A stretch of DNA of 64,000 nt from Bacillus sp. B15-48 (GCF_016879755.1 NZ_WOFU01000001.1:248001-312000), one strand, 5' to 3'. Numbered from the stretch's first letter, positions 1-9,052 are shown. Program-made: numbers and translations. The notes: generated by a model not told the origin, from the sequence alone.

Positions 1-234
1 CGTGGGTTCTTGCCGAACTTCTAAAAAGGGATCACATGTAGATTTTATCAAAATGGCTATATTACGAATGATGTGTATTTCATTTTTATGAATGACAAGA
101 CTACTATTTACGTACCGTACCAGCTTTACATATTGTAGAAAGGTCAAATGGTGGTACCATATCACTTTCTAAAGCCTAGAAAAGATAGGAAGGTTTCCTC
201 TACATATTTGTTTTCCTCTCTATTTTGAGGGCTA

Positions 235-820
235 GGCAACGTAGATCCCCACTACGTGATTATATCTTCAGCCTTGCTCAAAGATCGAGCACATAGGTCC
301 TCCCTGTGTGACCGAACTTTTTCTCCATTTTCCTAGGATTGGGTGCGTAGAGCTTCGCTATGTAGCCCTGTCTCCCTCGATTTCTTTGGACCGGAAACAT
401 AGAGCCCCGCTATGTTACCGAATCCACCTCGCTTTCGCTGGAACGGGTACATAGAGCCCCGCTATGTTACCGCGTCCTCCCTCGCTTTCGCTGGAACGGG
501 TACATAGAGCCCCGCTATGCAACCGATTCACCCTCGCTTTCGCTGGAACGGGCGCATAGAGCCTCGCTATGCAACCGACTCACCCTCGCTTTCGCTGGAA
601 CGGGCGCATAGAGCCTTGCTATGGACCCGGCTCCCTCCTCACTTTCACAGGAACGGGTACATAGACCCCAGCTATGTACTCGCATCTCCTTCGCTTTCGC
701 TAGACCAGGTACATAGAGCCCCGCTATGTTACCGAATCCTCCCTCGCTTTCTCTGGACCAGGTACATAGAGCCCCGCCATGCCACCACGTCCTTCTCACT
801 TACTCTGGGCCGGGAACATG
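235..820. repeat. Tandem array of ~52-53 bp hairpin repeats
   Basis: Roughly eleven units follow one another. Each carries a short inverted repeat such as ACATAG-agccccg-CTATGT, joined by a linker like CCTCGCTTTCGCTGGAACGG. The loop-proximal ATAG starts near 451, 504, 556, 608, 661, 713 and 766, giving a 52-53 bp period. Stem bases change together between units: ACATAG/CTATGT, GCATAG/CTATGC, and CGTAG/CTACG near 240. Both strands have open frames through the array, but these are products of the repeat. The first ~230 bases before it hold nothing I can recognise. Confidence 0.85.
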
Positions 821-912
821 AGTATGACAATGCAAAAACTAACAGAACTTTTCTTGTCATTTTATCAAAAAAGGAACTGCTATGTAGCAATTCCTTTTAA
901 AAAGAAGTTTAA

Positions 913-2598
913 TTAATATTTTTTCAGTAAATAGCGCAATGGAATTACTGATACGAGAATAATGATTAATGCAGATGGTGCCGCCAGATGATAGATGGCT
1001 TCCGATGCTTCATAATACACACGAACCGCTAATGTATCAAATCCTGGTGGCCTAAGCATAAGCGTAGCTGGAAGTTCTTTTATTGAACTGACAAACACAA
1101 GCGCTCCACCTGCAAGAATACCAGGTAAGATCGATGGCAAAATCACTTTAAACATGACTTTCCATGGTGGATATCCTAGACTACGCGCCGCCTCATCAAT
1201 TCGAGGTGAGACAAGACTAAGCGATGCCTCCCCTGCCTGCATTGCTTGCGGCAAAAACCGTACAACAAACGCGAGAGCTACCATATAAAACGTATTGTAA
1301 AGAACCGGAATGTGATTGTTAAAGATAAAAACAAAACCTAACGCAACGATCACTCCAGGTAATGCGTACCCTGCATAACTTAACTTATCAATGCCACTTG
1401 AGATGAATGATGGATAACGTGATTTCAAATAAATGATAGGCATTGCAAGAATCATACATAGAATCGCTGCAAATCCTGAAACTTTTAAACTATTCCACGC
1501 AAAGCCAAAGAACCGATCATCTAATGCTCCCATCCCAATGCCGATGATTGACCAATAAACGAGAACAGCAATTGGTAGAACAACAGATAAGAAAAATACG
1601 AGGAGGACATACCCTATCGCTAACGGCTTCCACTTGCCTAGAAATAAAAGATCAGGCTCTCTAAATGTATTCGATGTTTGATAATACTTATGTTTCTTTC
1701 TTGTACGAGCTTCAATCCATAAAATAATGATCGTTAACAAAATAAGCACTAAGCTTAAAACAGAAGCAGAAGCCGTATCAAAGCTCGCTCGTTGGAAATA
1801 GATCGCTGCAGTAAACGTCACGTAACGAAGCATCGCAATCGCACCAAAATCAGAGAGAACATACAACGAAATCAAGATTGCACCGGCTCCAATGGCAGGA
1901 CGCAAGAATGGTAAATTGACCTTCCAAAACACTTGAAGTGATGACATCCCTTGTGATCGTGCAACTTCTTCAAAATTGCGGTTCATTTTCCGAAGTGAGG
2001 CAGAAGCAATAAGAAAGACATACGGATACGTGAACATCGTTAAGACGAAAAAGATCCCCCAAAACGAATAGATGTTTATAGGATATTGACCAAACGTTTC
2101 AACTAGCCACGGGGTATCTCTCCACACATCCCTCACCCAGCCACTCGGACCAAAAACAATAATGTAGGTTACCGCACCTACATAAGGTGGAATGACTAGT
2201 GGAACGGCCATTAACCATTGCCACATTTTTCGACCAGGTATGTCGGTACGCACTACGATCCAAGCGAGCGAGACACCAATGACCACAGCACATACGGTTA
2301 CAGCAAAAGTCAGAGAGAACGTATTCCATAACAATTGAGGAATTCGATCATCTAATAAGCGCATCCAGCGGTCGACTCCTGCAAACATTGAGCGCCACAT
2401 GACATAAATAATCGGTACAGACATAATTAATGCGACAAAAAGGCCAAAGAGAAGTAAAATTAGTCCCGGTGGATTACCACTCCAACTATCAAACCACTTT
2501 CTTCTAAAAAAATGGAGAAGGGTTGGAGAGACCTTCTCTCCAACCTTGGCATTTCGATCATTATTTCGTTCTGGTTGTTGATTTTTACCGTTATGCAT
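913..2598 (-). CDS. Iron(III) ABC transporter permease (FbpB/AfuB type)
   Basis: Membrane permease of a ferric iron ABC importer, 561 aa. It is a fused double permease: two homologous halves, each with about six membrane segments. Two EAA-type cytoplasmic loops, which contact the ATPase, are visible at residues ~211-233 (EEVARSQG) and ~468-492 (DEAARSLG). This two-domain form is normal for the FbpB/AfuB/FutB group. The ATG at 2598 has a GAGAGGG ribosome binding site 4-5 bases upstream. It lies 34 bp after the binding-protein gene on the same strand, so the two are probably cotranscribed under the Fur sites near 3800. Iron specificity is inferred from the neighbours and the Fur boxes. Confidence 0.9.
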   Translation of the reverse strand: MHNGKNQQPERNNDRNAKVGEKVSPTLLHFFRRKWFDSWSGNPPGLILLLFGLFVALIMSVPIIYVMWRSMFAGVDRWMRLLDDRIPQLLWNTFSLTFAVTVCAVVIGVSLAWIVVRTDIPGRKMWQWLMAVPLVIPPYVGAVTYIIVFGPSGWVRDVWRDTPWLVETFGQYPINIYSFWGIFFVLTMFTYPYVFLIASASLRKMNRNFEEVARSQGMSSLQVFWKVNLPFLRPAIGAGAILISLYVLSDFGAIAMLRYVTFTAAIYFQRASFDTASASVLSLVLILLTIIILWIEARTRKKHKYYQTSNTFREPDLLFLGKWKPLAIGYVLLVFFLSVVLPIAVLVYWSIIGIGMGALDDRFFGFAWNSLKVSGFAAILCMILAMPIIYLKSRYPSFISSGIDKLSYAGYALPGVIVALGFVFIFNNHIPVLYNTFYMVALAFVVRFLPQAMQAGEASLSLVSPRIDEAARSLGYPPWKVMFKVILPSILPGILAGGALVFVSSIKELPATLMLRPPGFDTLAVRVYYEASEAIYHLAAPSALIIILVSVIPLRYLLKKY

Positions 2599-2632
2599 AA
2601 TGCCCTCTCCTACGTTTCTCTCATTTTATCTA

Positions 2633-3751
2633 TTATCGTAAATCAAGATCGAGCCCTGATTTTTCAATTAACTCTTTCGTATCTTCAAAATAGTTCCCTA
2701 ATTCTTTAATAGGCATATCTTGAACTTTTAACTCACTAAACTCTACAATATGTGGTTCCACTTCTGCTGGATATTCCGCTCCATATTGAGAATTAATTAA
2801 TTGCTCTAGCGACTCCCCTACAAACGCTACTTGGTTTTCAGGTAATAACACCCACTCAAGGAAAGCATGTGCGTTTGCTTCATTTGGTCCGTTCGTTACA
2901 AGACCAACACCTGCAGCATTTGCAATCACTCCCATTTGTCCGTCCTCTTGATCAAGGTAAATAAACCCTACGTTATTATCTTGAGGCTCTAGCAGTTGTT
3001 GATGGAAGTAATAGTTGTTCACTAAACCAAATGCATGTTCACCAGCCCCGACTGCTCGACGAATATCACCATGTCCTTGATATATCCCTGCTGCATGTTC
3101 TTTAATCGCTTCTATCCATTCAGCCGTTTTCTCATCGCCCCACTCATAACGAAGTGCTGATACGTGCCCAATCATACCACCGTTACCACCGCGAGTAATC
3201 GCATAGCCATTTTCAACTTCAGCCCATTTTGGGTCAAATAAATCTTCCATACTTTTTGGCATTTCTTCTTCTGTAATCATGTCTTTATTATAAATAAATC
3301 CACGTGATCTAGCAGAAATGGCAAAATACGCATTATCGTCAGCACGGAACTCTGCTGGGATCGTCTCAATTCCTTCAGGATTAGATGCTGTTAAATACCC
3401 TTCTTTATGCAAATATCCTAGTGCACCAAGATCATTTGAAATATAAATATCTGCTTGTACATTTCCTGCTTCTTCTACAATTTGAAGAGGTTCAGCTCCG
3501 TGAAGTGCTAATACTTCAATCCCAGTTTCTTTTTCGAATTTTTCTAAAAGTGGTTGGACAAAATTTTCATTACGTGATGAATAGACGACTAGTTGTCCTT
3601 CAAGTTTTCCCACTTCTTCATTTTGCTCTTCTTCTCCTGTTGTCACTTCTGGCTCTGACTCTGTTTCTTCTTGGTTACCACAAGCTACTACAACAAACAT
3701 AAGTGCTAATGTCATAATAGCATATACGAGTAACTTTAACGATTTTTTCAT
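2633..3751 (-). CDS. Iron(III) ABC transporter substrate-binding lipoprotein
   Basis: Extracellular solute-binding protein of the FbpA/FutA class, ~372 aa, delivering ferric iron to the adjacent permease. A lipoprotein signal is clear: basic MKKSLK, a hydrophobic stretch, then VVVAC with the lipidated cysteine at residue 24, followed by an acidic, Glu-rich linker. The mature part begins QLVVYSSRNENFVQPLLEKF, typical of the family. I chose the ATG at 3751 because it has a GGGGGA ribosome binding site and begins the signal peptide. The longer open frame to 3850 would run through the Fur boxes. Probably the first gene of an fbpA-fbpB transcript. Confidence 0.92.
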   Translation of the reverse strand: MKKSLKLLVYAIMTLALMFVVVACGNQEETESEPEVTTGEEEQNEEVGKLEGQLVVYSSRNENFVQPLLEKFEKETGIEVLALHGAEPLQIVEEAGNVQADIYISNDLGALGYLHKEGYLTASNPEGIETIPAEFRADDNAYFAISARSRGFIYNKDMITEEEMPKSMEDLFDPKWAEVENGYAITRGGNGGMIGHVSALRYEWGDEKTAEWIEAIKEHAAGIYQGHGDIRRAVGAGEHAFGLVNNYYFHQQLLEPQDNNVGFIYLDQEDGQMGVIANAAGVGLVTNGPNEANAHAFLEWVLLPENQVAFVGESLEQLINSQYGAEYPAEVEPHIVEFSELKVQDMPIKELGNYFEDTKELIEKSGLDLDLR

Positions 3752-3783
3752 AAATATCCCCCTATTATTATGTAATTTATCTC

Positions 3784-3803
3784 GATAATGATAATCATTA
3801 TCA
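3784..3803. promoter_or_regulatory. Fur box 1 upstream of the iron-binding protein
   Basis: Bases 3784-3802 read GATAATGATAATCATTATC, identical to the classical 19-bp Fur consensus. Bases 3789-3803 are a perfect 7-1-7 site (TGATAATCATTATCA). It lies 33-52 bases upstream of the start codon at 3751, where repression by iron-loaded Fur would be expected. Confidence 0.93.
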
Positions 3804-3809
3804 TTCATA

Positions 3810-3829
3810 ACTATACTTCGAAGTATAGT
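3810..3829. promoter_or_regulatory. Perfect 20-bp palindrome between two Fur boxes
   Basis: The bases actatacttcgaagtatagt equal their own reverse complement. The palindrome sits between Fur box 1 and Fur box 2. It is not Fur-like in sequence, so it could be the operator of another regulator. No candidate regulator is next to it. Confidence 0.5.
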
Positions 3830-3834
3830 GCAAT

Positions 3835-3849
3835 TGATAATCATTGTCA
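3835..3849. promoter_or_regulatory. Fur box 2
   Basis: TGATAATCATTGTCA matches the 7-1-7 Fur consensus TGATAATNATTATCA at all but one position. It extends to a longer inverted repeat ATTGA...TCAAT at 3833-3851. Together with box 1 it gives two Fur dimer sites in one promoter region. Confidence 0.8.
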
Positions 3850-3918
3850 ATACAATATTATGAGAAAAATCATCGTTTTTTTATGGTAATGCTTACTAAT
3901 CTTTTATCCACCTAACCA

Positions 3919-3996
3919 TATAAAAAAGCCTGCTATATATACAGATTGAAAGGCTGCCTGACAGCTTTCTATATGTATGTAAAAGCAGACACGATA
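3919..3996 (-). terminator. Putative terminator after the iron ABC ATPase
   Basis: On the minus strand a hairpin-prone segment with partly complementary TATATA-rich arms ends in AGCAGGCTTTTTTATA. It lies between the ATPase stop at 4003 and the Fur-controlled promoter of the binding protein, so the ATPase may be a separate transcript. Confidence 0.45.
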
Positions 3997-4002
3997 AATG
4001 TA

Positions 4003-5058
4003 TTAATTCACTATTGCTACTAACTCTGGTGTAATATCGAATGATATCGTGCTTCCTACCTGAATATCTTGCTCGACCGGTGCATAAATAACCATCGTTT
4101 CACTAGCAAGTTGATCAGATTGTAATCGTACATGAAGCTCCTGGTATTCACCACTATATGTCACACGTTCAACCGTTCCTGCATAACGCCCCTTATCAGT
4201 AAGACGACAACCTTCAGGACGAATTGAAATCATCACACTATCTACTGGTTGATCGGTTTTTTTCGGCAGGCAGACACGGCCGATATGCGTATCAACATGT
4301 TTTAAATCTGGACATAATCTTCCGGAAATTAAGTTCGTTTTCCCAACGAACTGGGCCACGAAACAATTAGATGGACATCGGTACATTTCTTTTGGCGTGG
4401 CAATTTGCTGAATGACTCCTTCATTCATCACAACAACACGATCGGAAACAGCAAACGCATCTTTTTGGTCATGTGTCACGATAATAGCTGTTGCATTTGC
4501 TTTCCTTAAAATCGTTGTCACATCATAACGCATTTTTTCTCTTAGGCCAGCATCAAGGTTACTAAATGGCTCATCCATTAAAATGACCTTTGGGTGTGGC
4601 GCTAGTGCACGAGCAAGTGCGACACGCTGTTGCTGTCCACCAGACAGTTCACTCGGCATACGTTTGCCATAACTGCCAAGCCCAACTAATTCAAGAACCT
4701 CCTCAGCACGTTTTTTCTTTTCGAGAGGCTTCCATTTATTTAAACCAAACGTAACATTCTTTTCAATTGTTAAATGAGGAAATAAGGCGTAATCTTGAAA
4801 CACCATCCCGATTCCTCTTTTCTCTGGAGGTAAAGCATGGCGGCTGTCATACACGATTTCATCACCGATACGAATACTACCTGAAGTAGGTTGCTCAAAG
4901 CCTGCTAACATTCTAAGCGTCGTCGTCTTCCCACATCCACTTGGTCCTAATAACGTGATAATTTCCCCTTCTAGAATGTCTAAGTTTAATTCTTTTACTG
5001 CAGGTGTAGCTGATTTAGGATAATATTTCGTAACTTGATTAAATTGAATAAAACTCAT
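4003..5058 (-). CDS. Iron(III) ABC transporter ATP-binding protein
   Basis: Cytoplasmic ATPase that energises the ferric iron importer, 351 aa. Walker A is GPSGCGKTT (residues ~38-46). The Q-loop FQDYALF is near 89-95, the signature LSGGQQQR near 139, Walker B VILMDEP near 159, and the switch histidine is in IIVTHD. A C-terminal TOBE-like regulatory region follows (SIRPEG), as in the FbpC/PotA group. The start at 5058 has a GGAGGG ribosome binding site six bases upstream; the open frame extends to 5082 without one. A Fur box lies 35-53 bases upstream, supporting an iron role. Confidence 0.92.
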   Translation of the reverse strand: MSFIQFNQVTKYYPKSATPAVKELNLDILEGEIITLLGPSGCGKTTTLRMLAGFEQPTSGSIRIGDEIVYDSRHALPPEKRGIGMVFQDYALFPHLTIEKNVTFGLNKWKPLEKKKRAEEVLELVGLGSYGKRMPSELSGGQQQRVALARALAPHPKVILMDEPFSNLDAGLREKMRYDVTTILRKANATAIIVTHDQKDAFAVSDRVVVMNEGVIQQIATPKEMYRCPSNCFVAQFVGKTNLISGRLCPDLKHVDTHIGRVCLPKKTDQPVDSVMISIRPEGCRLTDKGRYAGTVERVTYSGEYQELHVRLQSDQLASETMVIYAPVEQDIQVGSTISFDITPELVAIVN

Positions 5059-5092
5059 AGCTAACCCTCCGATGCACTCCACTCTATTTATT

Positions 5093-5111
5093 GAGAATGA
5101 TATTCATTATT
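5093..5111. promoter_or_regulatory. Fur box upstream of the ABC ATPase gene
   Basis: GAGAATGATATTCATTATT matches the 19-bp Fur consensus at 16 of 19 positions. It lies just upstream of the ATPase start at 5058, on the correct side for iron repression. Confidence 0.8.
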
Positions 5112-5204
5112 AATTTTAGCATAGTAGATTAGTAGCGTCAATATTCTCAAAGTAATACATAAAGGCATCATTAAAGGAAGCACTACTGGTTTTTTCCGTA
5201 ATTC

Positions 5205-5310
5205 TCGCACTATCGAGAAGCAGGTACATACAGCCCCACTATGGCACCGCGTCCACCTTCCTTGCTTTGGTCCGGGAACGTAGAACTCCGATACGTGACC
5301 AGACAGTCCA
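5205..5310. repeat. Isolated copies of the 52-bp hairpin repeat
   Basis: Two degenerate units of the array at 235-820 reappear here: GGTACATACAGCCCCACTATGG, then a linker TTGCTTTGGTCCGGGAACG, then ACGTAGAACTCCGATACGT. The second stem (ACGTA/TACGT) differs from the main array but still pairs. Confidence 0.7.
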
Positions 5311-5327
5311 AAAGTCCCACTTTAAGA

Positions 5328-5358
5328 AAAACCGGGCAAAAACCACCCGGTCCTTTTA
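5328..5358. terminator. Terminator-like hairpin beside repeat cluster 1
   Basis: AACCGGG-caaaaacca-CCCGGT followed by CCTTTT. A near copy (AACCGGGC...GCCCGGTT) occurs at 34667-34694 beside repeat cluster 3, so the hairpin may belong to the dispersed element rather than to a gene. Confidence 0.45.
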
Positions 5359-5524
5359 TCCAATGTTATATATTCTAGTTAAATTAACGTTTCTTCGAGG
5401 GTTATAAGGGAAAACCGCAAAATGTTCACAGGAGGACATGAATGATTTTTTAAAAAATAAGCGGGCCACCTACATAGTTCTCTATGATTAATTAACAACT
5501 CATTTGATTGTGAAATGGAGGCTT

Positions 5525-5945
5525 TTTATTCCCAGTACTCGAATTAAAAAGATGGATCGTTCATAGATAGGTTATATTTTTTTGCTAGTACTTGGATTAA
5601 CCGTGATTTTAAGGCTAGTTTATTGCTAGTACTTGGATTAAACCGGTTTTGGGCCGTTTTTTATTGCTAGTACTTGGATTATATCGACCTTCTGACCTCA
5701 TTTTATTGCTAGTACTCGGATTAACCCTTCATTTTACAGCGTTTTATTACGAGTACTAGCAATATATCACGGGAATTTGGTGTTTTTAATACGAGTACTT
5801 GGATAAAAAAACGCGTTACCAGCATTATCGGTTAAAAAGCCTACAAATCTCTTCGGTCAAATGTCCATAAAAATGACCTCTTCCGGAAAAACCAAAAAAA
5901 ATTATCCGTGCTTTTCCCCAGTACTCGGATTAAAATTCCCGATGG
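5525..5945. repeat. Dispersed AGTACT-repeat element, copy 1
   Basis: Seven or eight copies of a quasi-palindrome, typically TTATTGCTAGTACTTGGATT or its reverse complement, are spaced 40-60 bp apart. Stretches between motifs are also shared with the copies at 19.75-20.1 kb, 34.7-35.1 kb and 51.05-51.4 kb, including GTTACCAGCATTATCG and the final TTCATAAA...CGGAAAAA part. It is therefore one ~330-bp element rather than independent sites. No coding function is apparent. Confidence 0.9.
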
Positions 5946-5996
5946 CAAAACTAACAAACGCTTAAGCAACTTGACCTTGAATGGCTGAACGTAGAC

Positions 5997-6245
5997 TCAT
6001 TTTATGCCAAGAAACATGTCTCTTAACCCTTCATCAGCCCATCCTCAGTTAGTCTTCGCTTTCACCAACAGAACAAGTTGTGCAGAAACGACTATTACAT
6101 CGATATGGAACTTTTCGAACATCAAGACAACCTTCACAAACAAAAGCCTTAATATCCCCACATCACCCTTGATTACACCGTGTTTTCTTTTGAAAGCTTC
6201 CCAATGTTGGTGTTTGTCGAAAAATGTTAGTCTCCATATAACGAA
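5997..6245 (-). pseudogene. Decayed fragment of an IS91-type transposase
   Basis: No intact frame exists, but three minus-strand frames read in succession give recognisable pieces of an IS91-family transposase N-terminus. They are FFDKHQHWEAFKRKHG (about 6175-6225), then a zinc-ribbon-like piece KAFVCEGC...VPYRCNSRFCTTC (about 6070-6150), then ADEGLRDMFLGIK (about 6000-6040). Frameshifts and stops separate them. Cysteine pairs C-x2-C and C-x4-C-x2-C remain visible. The plus-strand ORF over this region is a shadow. Family assignment is from remembered motifs, so moderately sure. Confidence 0.65.
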
Positions 6246-6358
6246 AAGACCACAGCACGAATGACTGTGGTAGACCTAAAATTATATACTTATCTTTTAA
6301 AAAAAGAGTTCGTAAGCACCTTCTGAATGCTTCGGAACTCCCCCAGTTTTAATGGAAA

Positions 6359-7546
6359 TTAATCTCCTTTTATTTCTAGCAATTTCAGTCTTAACTCGTT
6401 CTCCATCGTTGCTAATTCTTGTTCGGCTTGGCGACGTTTCGTGCGTCCTTCTTCTTGGATGCGCATCGTCTCTTCTAAAGTGGTAATTAAGTCTTCTTGC
6501 GTTTTCTTTAATGTCTCGATATCGACGAGGCCACGCTCATTTTCCTTAGCTGTTTCAATTGTATTACTTTTTAGCATCTCAGCATTTTTTAACAAAAGTT
6601 CATTTGTTGTTTTAGACACTTGCTTTTGCGCTTCAACAGCATGACGTTGTCTAATTAAAGTTAATGCGATTGCTACTTGATTTTTCCAAAGTGGGATGGC
6701 CGTCATGATTGATGATTGAATTTTTTCGACTAAAGCTTGGTTCGTATTTTGAATCAAACGAATTTGTGGTGCACTTTGAATCGTAATTTCCCGGCTTAAT
6801 TTTAAATCGTGTAGACGTTTATCTAGACGGTCTGCAAATTGAATCATATCGTTCACTTCTTGGAACTTCATTTGGTCATTCGTTGCTTGTGCTTGCTGTT
6901 TTAGCGCTGGAATCGTTTGATTATTCAGTTCTTCTAACTTTATTTCTCCGGCAGCGATGTAAATATTTAACGCATTAAAATATTCTTTGTTATTTTCGTA
7001 CAGTTTTTCTAGCATGGTAATATCCGATAATAACACATTTTTGCTGCGATCGAGTTTGACGCTAATCCGGTCAATTTGCGCACTCGTCTTCTGATATTTT
7101 GATAACATTTCTTGCACAGACCTCGTAAGTTTTCCAAATACGCGACCGAAAAATGATGGTTTATCTTGTTTAAGATCATCCGGGCTAACTTCTTTCAATC
7201 GCTTCATTAAATCATTGATAATTTCCCCGACTTCGCCGACGTCTTGTTTTTGAACATGTTCGAGCATCGAATGGGAAAAATTAAGTAATTTCCCCTGTGC
7301 TTGTGTGCCGTATGTGATCATCGCCTGATGGTTTTTCGGATCGATTTGTTCTGCAAGTTGATAAGCTTTTTCCTTATTTTCTTCTGGGATGACATCAATC
7401 AACTTTACTGGTTTTGCAGCATGAGTTTCAGATTCCTTCACTGGCTGAAGTTCCAATTCGGGTGTAGACTCTCCAAATGGACTTGTCAAGAGCTCATCCA
7501 TTATGTTGTCGGTGTTCTTCAATAAATCCGGATTTTTTTCGCTCAT
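6359..7546 (-). CDS. telA: Toxic anion resistance protein TelA (YaaN family)
   Basis: Cytoplasmic, largely coiled-coil protein of the TelA/KlaA family, 395 aa. The family is linked to resistance against tellurite and some cell-envelope agents, but its molecular action is not settled. The sequence is rich in charged heptad-like helices, with no membrane segment. The ATG at 7546 overlaps the xpaC stop by four bases (ATGA) and has AGGAGG upstream, so the pair is translationally coupled. The same xpaC-yaaN pair occurs in B. subtilis. Confidence 0.92.
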   Translation of the reverse strand: MSEKNPDLLKNTDNIMDELLTSPFGESTPELELQPVKESETHAAKPVKLIDVIPEENKEKAYQLAEQIDPKNHQAMITYGTQAQGKLLNFSHSMLEHVQKQDVGEVGEIINDLMKRLKEVSPDDLKQDKPSFFGRVFGKLTRSVQEMLSKYQKTSAQIDRISVKLDRSKNVLLSDITMLEKLYENNKEYFNALNIYIAAGEIKLEELNNQTIPALKQQAQATNDQMKFQEVNDMIQFADRLDKRLHDLKLSREITIQSAPQIRLIQNTNQALVEKIQSSIMTAIPLWKNQVAIALTLIRQRHAVEAQKQVSKTTNELLLKNAEMLKSNTIETAKENERGLVDIETLKKTQEDLITTLEETMRIQEEGRTKRRQAEQELATMENELRLKLLEIKGD

Positions 7547-8436
7547 TCATCAAACCTCCTATACTCGTCTTTATCTTTTGTTTCACGGGTCATCTTTACT
7601 GTTTCTTTTTCATTGATGTTTGTATTGATAAAATACTTTGGACCGGGCGAGTCCATTTGCTTTTCTTCAGACTTTATTTTATCCGTAGCTGGTATCGATT
7701 TCCATTCGGTTGTCTGCGGATTTTTTTCGTCTTTTCGTTCTTTTGCACTCATTCGCTGGTCAGTAGCTTTATTTGTGGACGGTTTAATTCCTTTATGGGT
7801 CCTGGTGATCCTTGTTCCGCGCACCGTATTTATTGAGTTTTTCGCCACATCTATCTCAAAATTGAGATCATCAATGTCTCCCTCGAGGACTTTATATAAA
7901 TCATTCTCAACTAATTTTCCCATCTCTTTCAATGTCTCGCGCGTGTCGTATAAGGAATTCTCTAATTCTCGATTCCTTTTCGGTTGTGCGGAAAGAAAGG
8001 CATACTTTTCGGATAACTCCAAAACAGAGTCTAAATGGGAAAAGTAAAACCGTTCAGCTAAGTAAAAGCGCTTCGGTTCTTTTTTCGTTAACGTATAAAT
8101 TTTTCGAATGACCCGAACGAGTTCCATTCTTTCTTTTAATGACGGGAGATGGCGAATTGAAAATAATGTTTTTTGTAGGCGAGCAACTTTTGGCTTCGCT
8201 TCATCAAGGTTCTGTTTAATATAGCGATATTCTTTTCGCGTAATCGCATTTTTCTTAAGAAAACGATGATTGGAGTAAAAAGAAACAAGTCCATATACGA
8301 GAGCCCCACCTGCCAATGAAATCCCGGATGCCATGAGAAACGTTTGGTTGAATGCAAAATAGCTTAACAGCCAAACCGTTACTGCAGTAGGAACGGTTAT
8401 AACCGTTCGAATGAGAAAAGAAAGAAACGGGTGCAT
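7543..8436 (-). CDS. xpaC: XpaC-like membrane protein
   Basis: Member of the XpaC family (named from a 5-bromo-4-chloroindolyl phosphate hydrolysis phenotype; true role unknown), 297 aa. Two hydrophobic segments lie near residues 5-27 and 32-52, followed by a helical, charged region up to ~205. The remaining ~90 residues are basic, Lys/Thr/Glu-rich and probably disordered ([10 protein letters not shown]..., ENPQTTEWK). B. subtilis XpaC is about 200 aa, so this tail is an extension. First gene of the xpaC-telA pair. Confidence 0.85.
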   Translation of the reverse strand: MHPFLSFLIRTVITVPTAVTVWLLSYFAFNQTFLMASGISLAGGALVYGLVSFYSNHRFLKKNAITRKEYRYIKQNLDEAKPKVARLQKTLFSIRHLPSLKERMELVRVIRKIYTLTKKEPKRFYLAERFYFSHLDSVLELSEKYAFLSAQPKRNRELENSLYDTRETLKEMGKLVENDLYKVLEGDIDDLNFEIDVAKNSINTVRGTRITRTHKGIKPSTNKATDQRMSAKERKDEKNPQTTEWKSIPATDKIKSEEKQMDSPGPKYFINTNINEKETVKMTRETKDKDEYRRFDE

Positions 8437-8938
8437 TGTTATCGACTCCTTACGTGTGTTCCTTCATATTTATACGATTAAAAGGGAAGCAATGTTTCGT
8501 TTTGAGAAGCATATTTTTTAATTAGGCCTGCCCAAAAAAAGACGAGTATCATTACCCGTACCATTTCTCTTCCTATTATAAAGCGAAACTGAAGCTTTTT
8601 CATAAATTAACAATACATGATTCTTTTTGATTTTTCCATAAGGGGAACTTTAACCATTTAAAACGGCGACCGTTCTTTCTGTTATTTTTTGAAATTATAA
8701 CTATATTATGACAACTTTTAAAAAGGATTGTAAAAATTTGTTTATCTATTATTATAAATATAGAAAAGTTTACCATTTTCATTTTGACTATATACTTTAT
8801 TATATTCTCTCAGATAGGTGATCGCTTCATTTGGTTTTTGACGGAATCATTTTATCGTTTATCGTCGGTTTTTTACCTAGTTAATCTGCGATAAAAAGGT
8901 GTTACATAACTCAATGAATCCAGAAGGAGTGAACTTCG
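8437..8938. other. Intergenic region, no supported feature
   Basis: About 500 A/T-rich bases between the divergent xpaC and the small ORF at 8939. It must hold promoters for both sides, but I see no distinctive operator. The 60-codon minus-strand frame at 8600-8782 has no convincing ribosome binding site and biased A/T composition. Confidence 0.4.
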
Positions 8939-9052
8939 ATGAAAAAAGAGCAAAAACGTAAGGGAATTAAGGTCACTAATGTTATAATGAATACAATTAT
9001 TCTTGGCTCAGTCATTATTGCATTAACATCAGGTTTTAAAATATGGTATTGA
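8939..9052 (+). CDS. Small membrane peptide, 37 aa
   Basis: Begins MKKEQKRKGIKVTN, followed by one hydrophobic segment (VIMNTIILGSVIIALTSG) and a short FKIWY end. A good ribosome binding site AGAAGGAGTG lies 8-9 bases before the ATG, and the stop is followed by a hairpin with a T run at 9057-9082. The basic N-terminus predicts an N-in, single-pass topology. Function unknown. It is immediately upstream of the GGDEF/HD-GYP gene on the same strand and could be its partner, but that is speculation. Confidence 0.6.
   Translation: MKKEQKRKGIKVTNVIMNTIILGSVIIALTSGFKIWY

Noticed and set aside
1-230. Possible gene end at the left edge
   Set aside because: All three plus frames are interrupted within 100 bases and no family is recognisable. 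I cannot support even a remnant.
515-900. Overlapping ORFs on both strands in the hairpin array
   Set aside because: They translate the tandem repeat (repeating ALCTRSCESE and RFRWNGRIEPRYA motifs), lack ribosome binding sites and exist on both strands.
5525-5945. CRISPR array
   Set aside because: Repeats occur in both orientations, vary in sequence, and the spacers are conserved among the four loci. No cas genes are present.
6004-6264. 86-codon plus-strand frame
   Set aside because: It lies over the IS91-type remnant on the minus strand, has no ribosome binding site and no recognisable protein features.
8600-8782. 60-codon minus-strand frame
   Set aside because: A/T-rich stretch without a ribosome binding site; amino acid content (Ile, Lys, Asn) is what random A/T-rich DNA gives.
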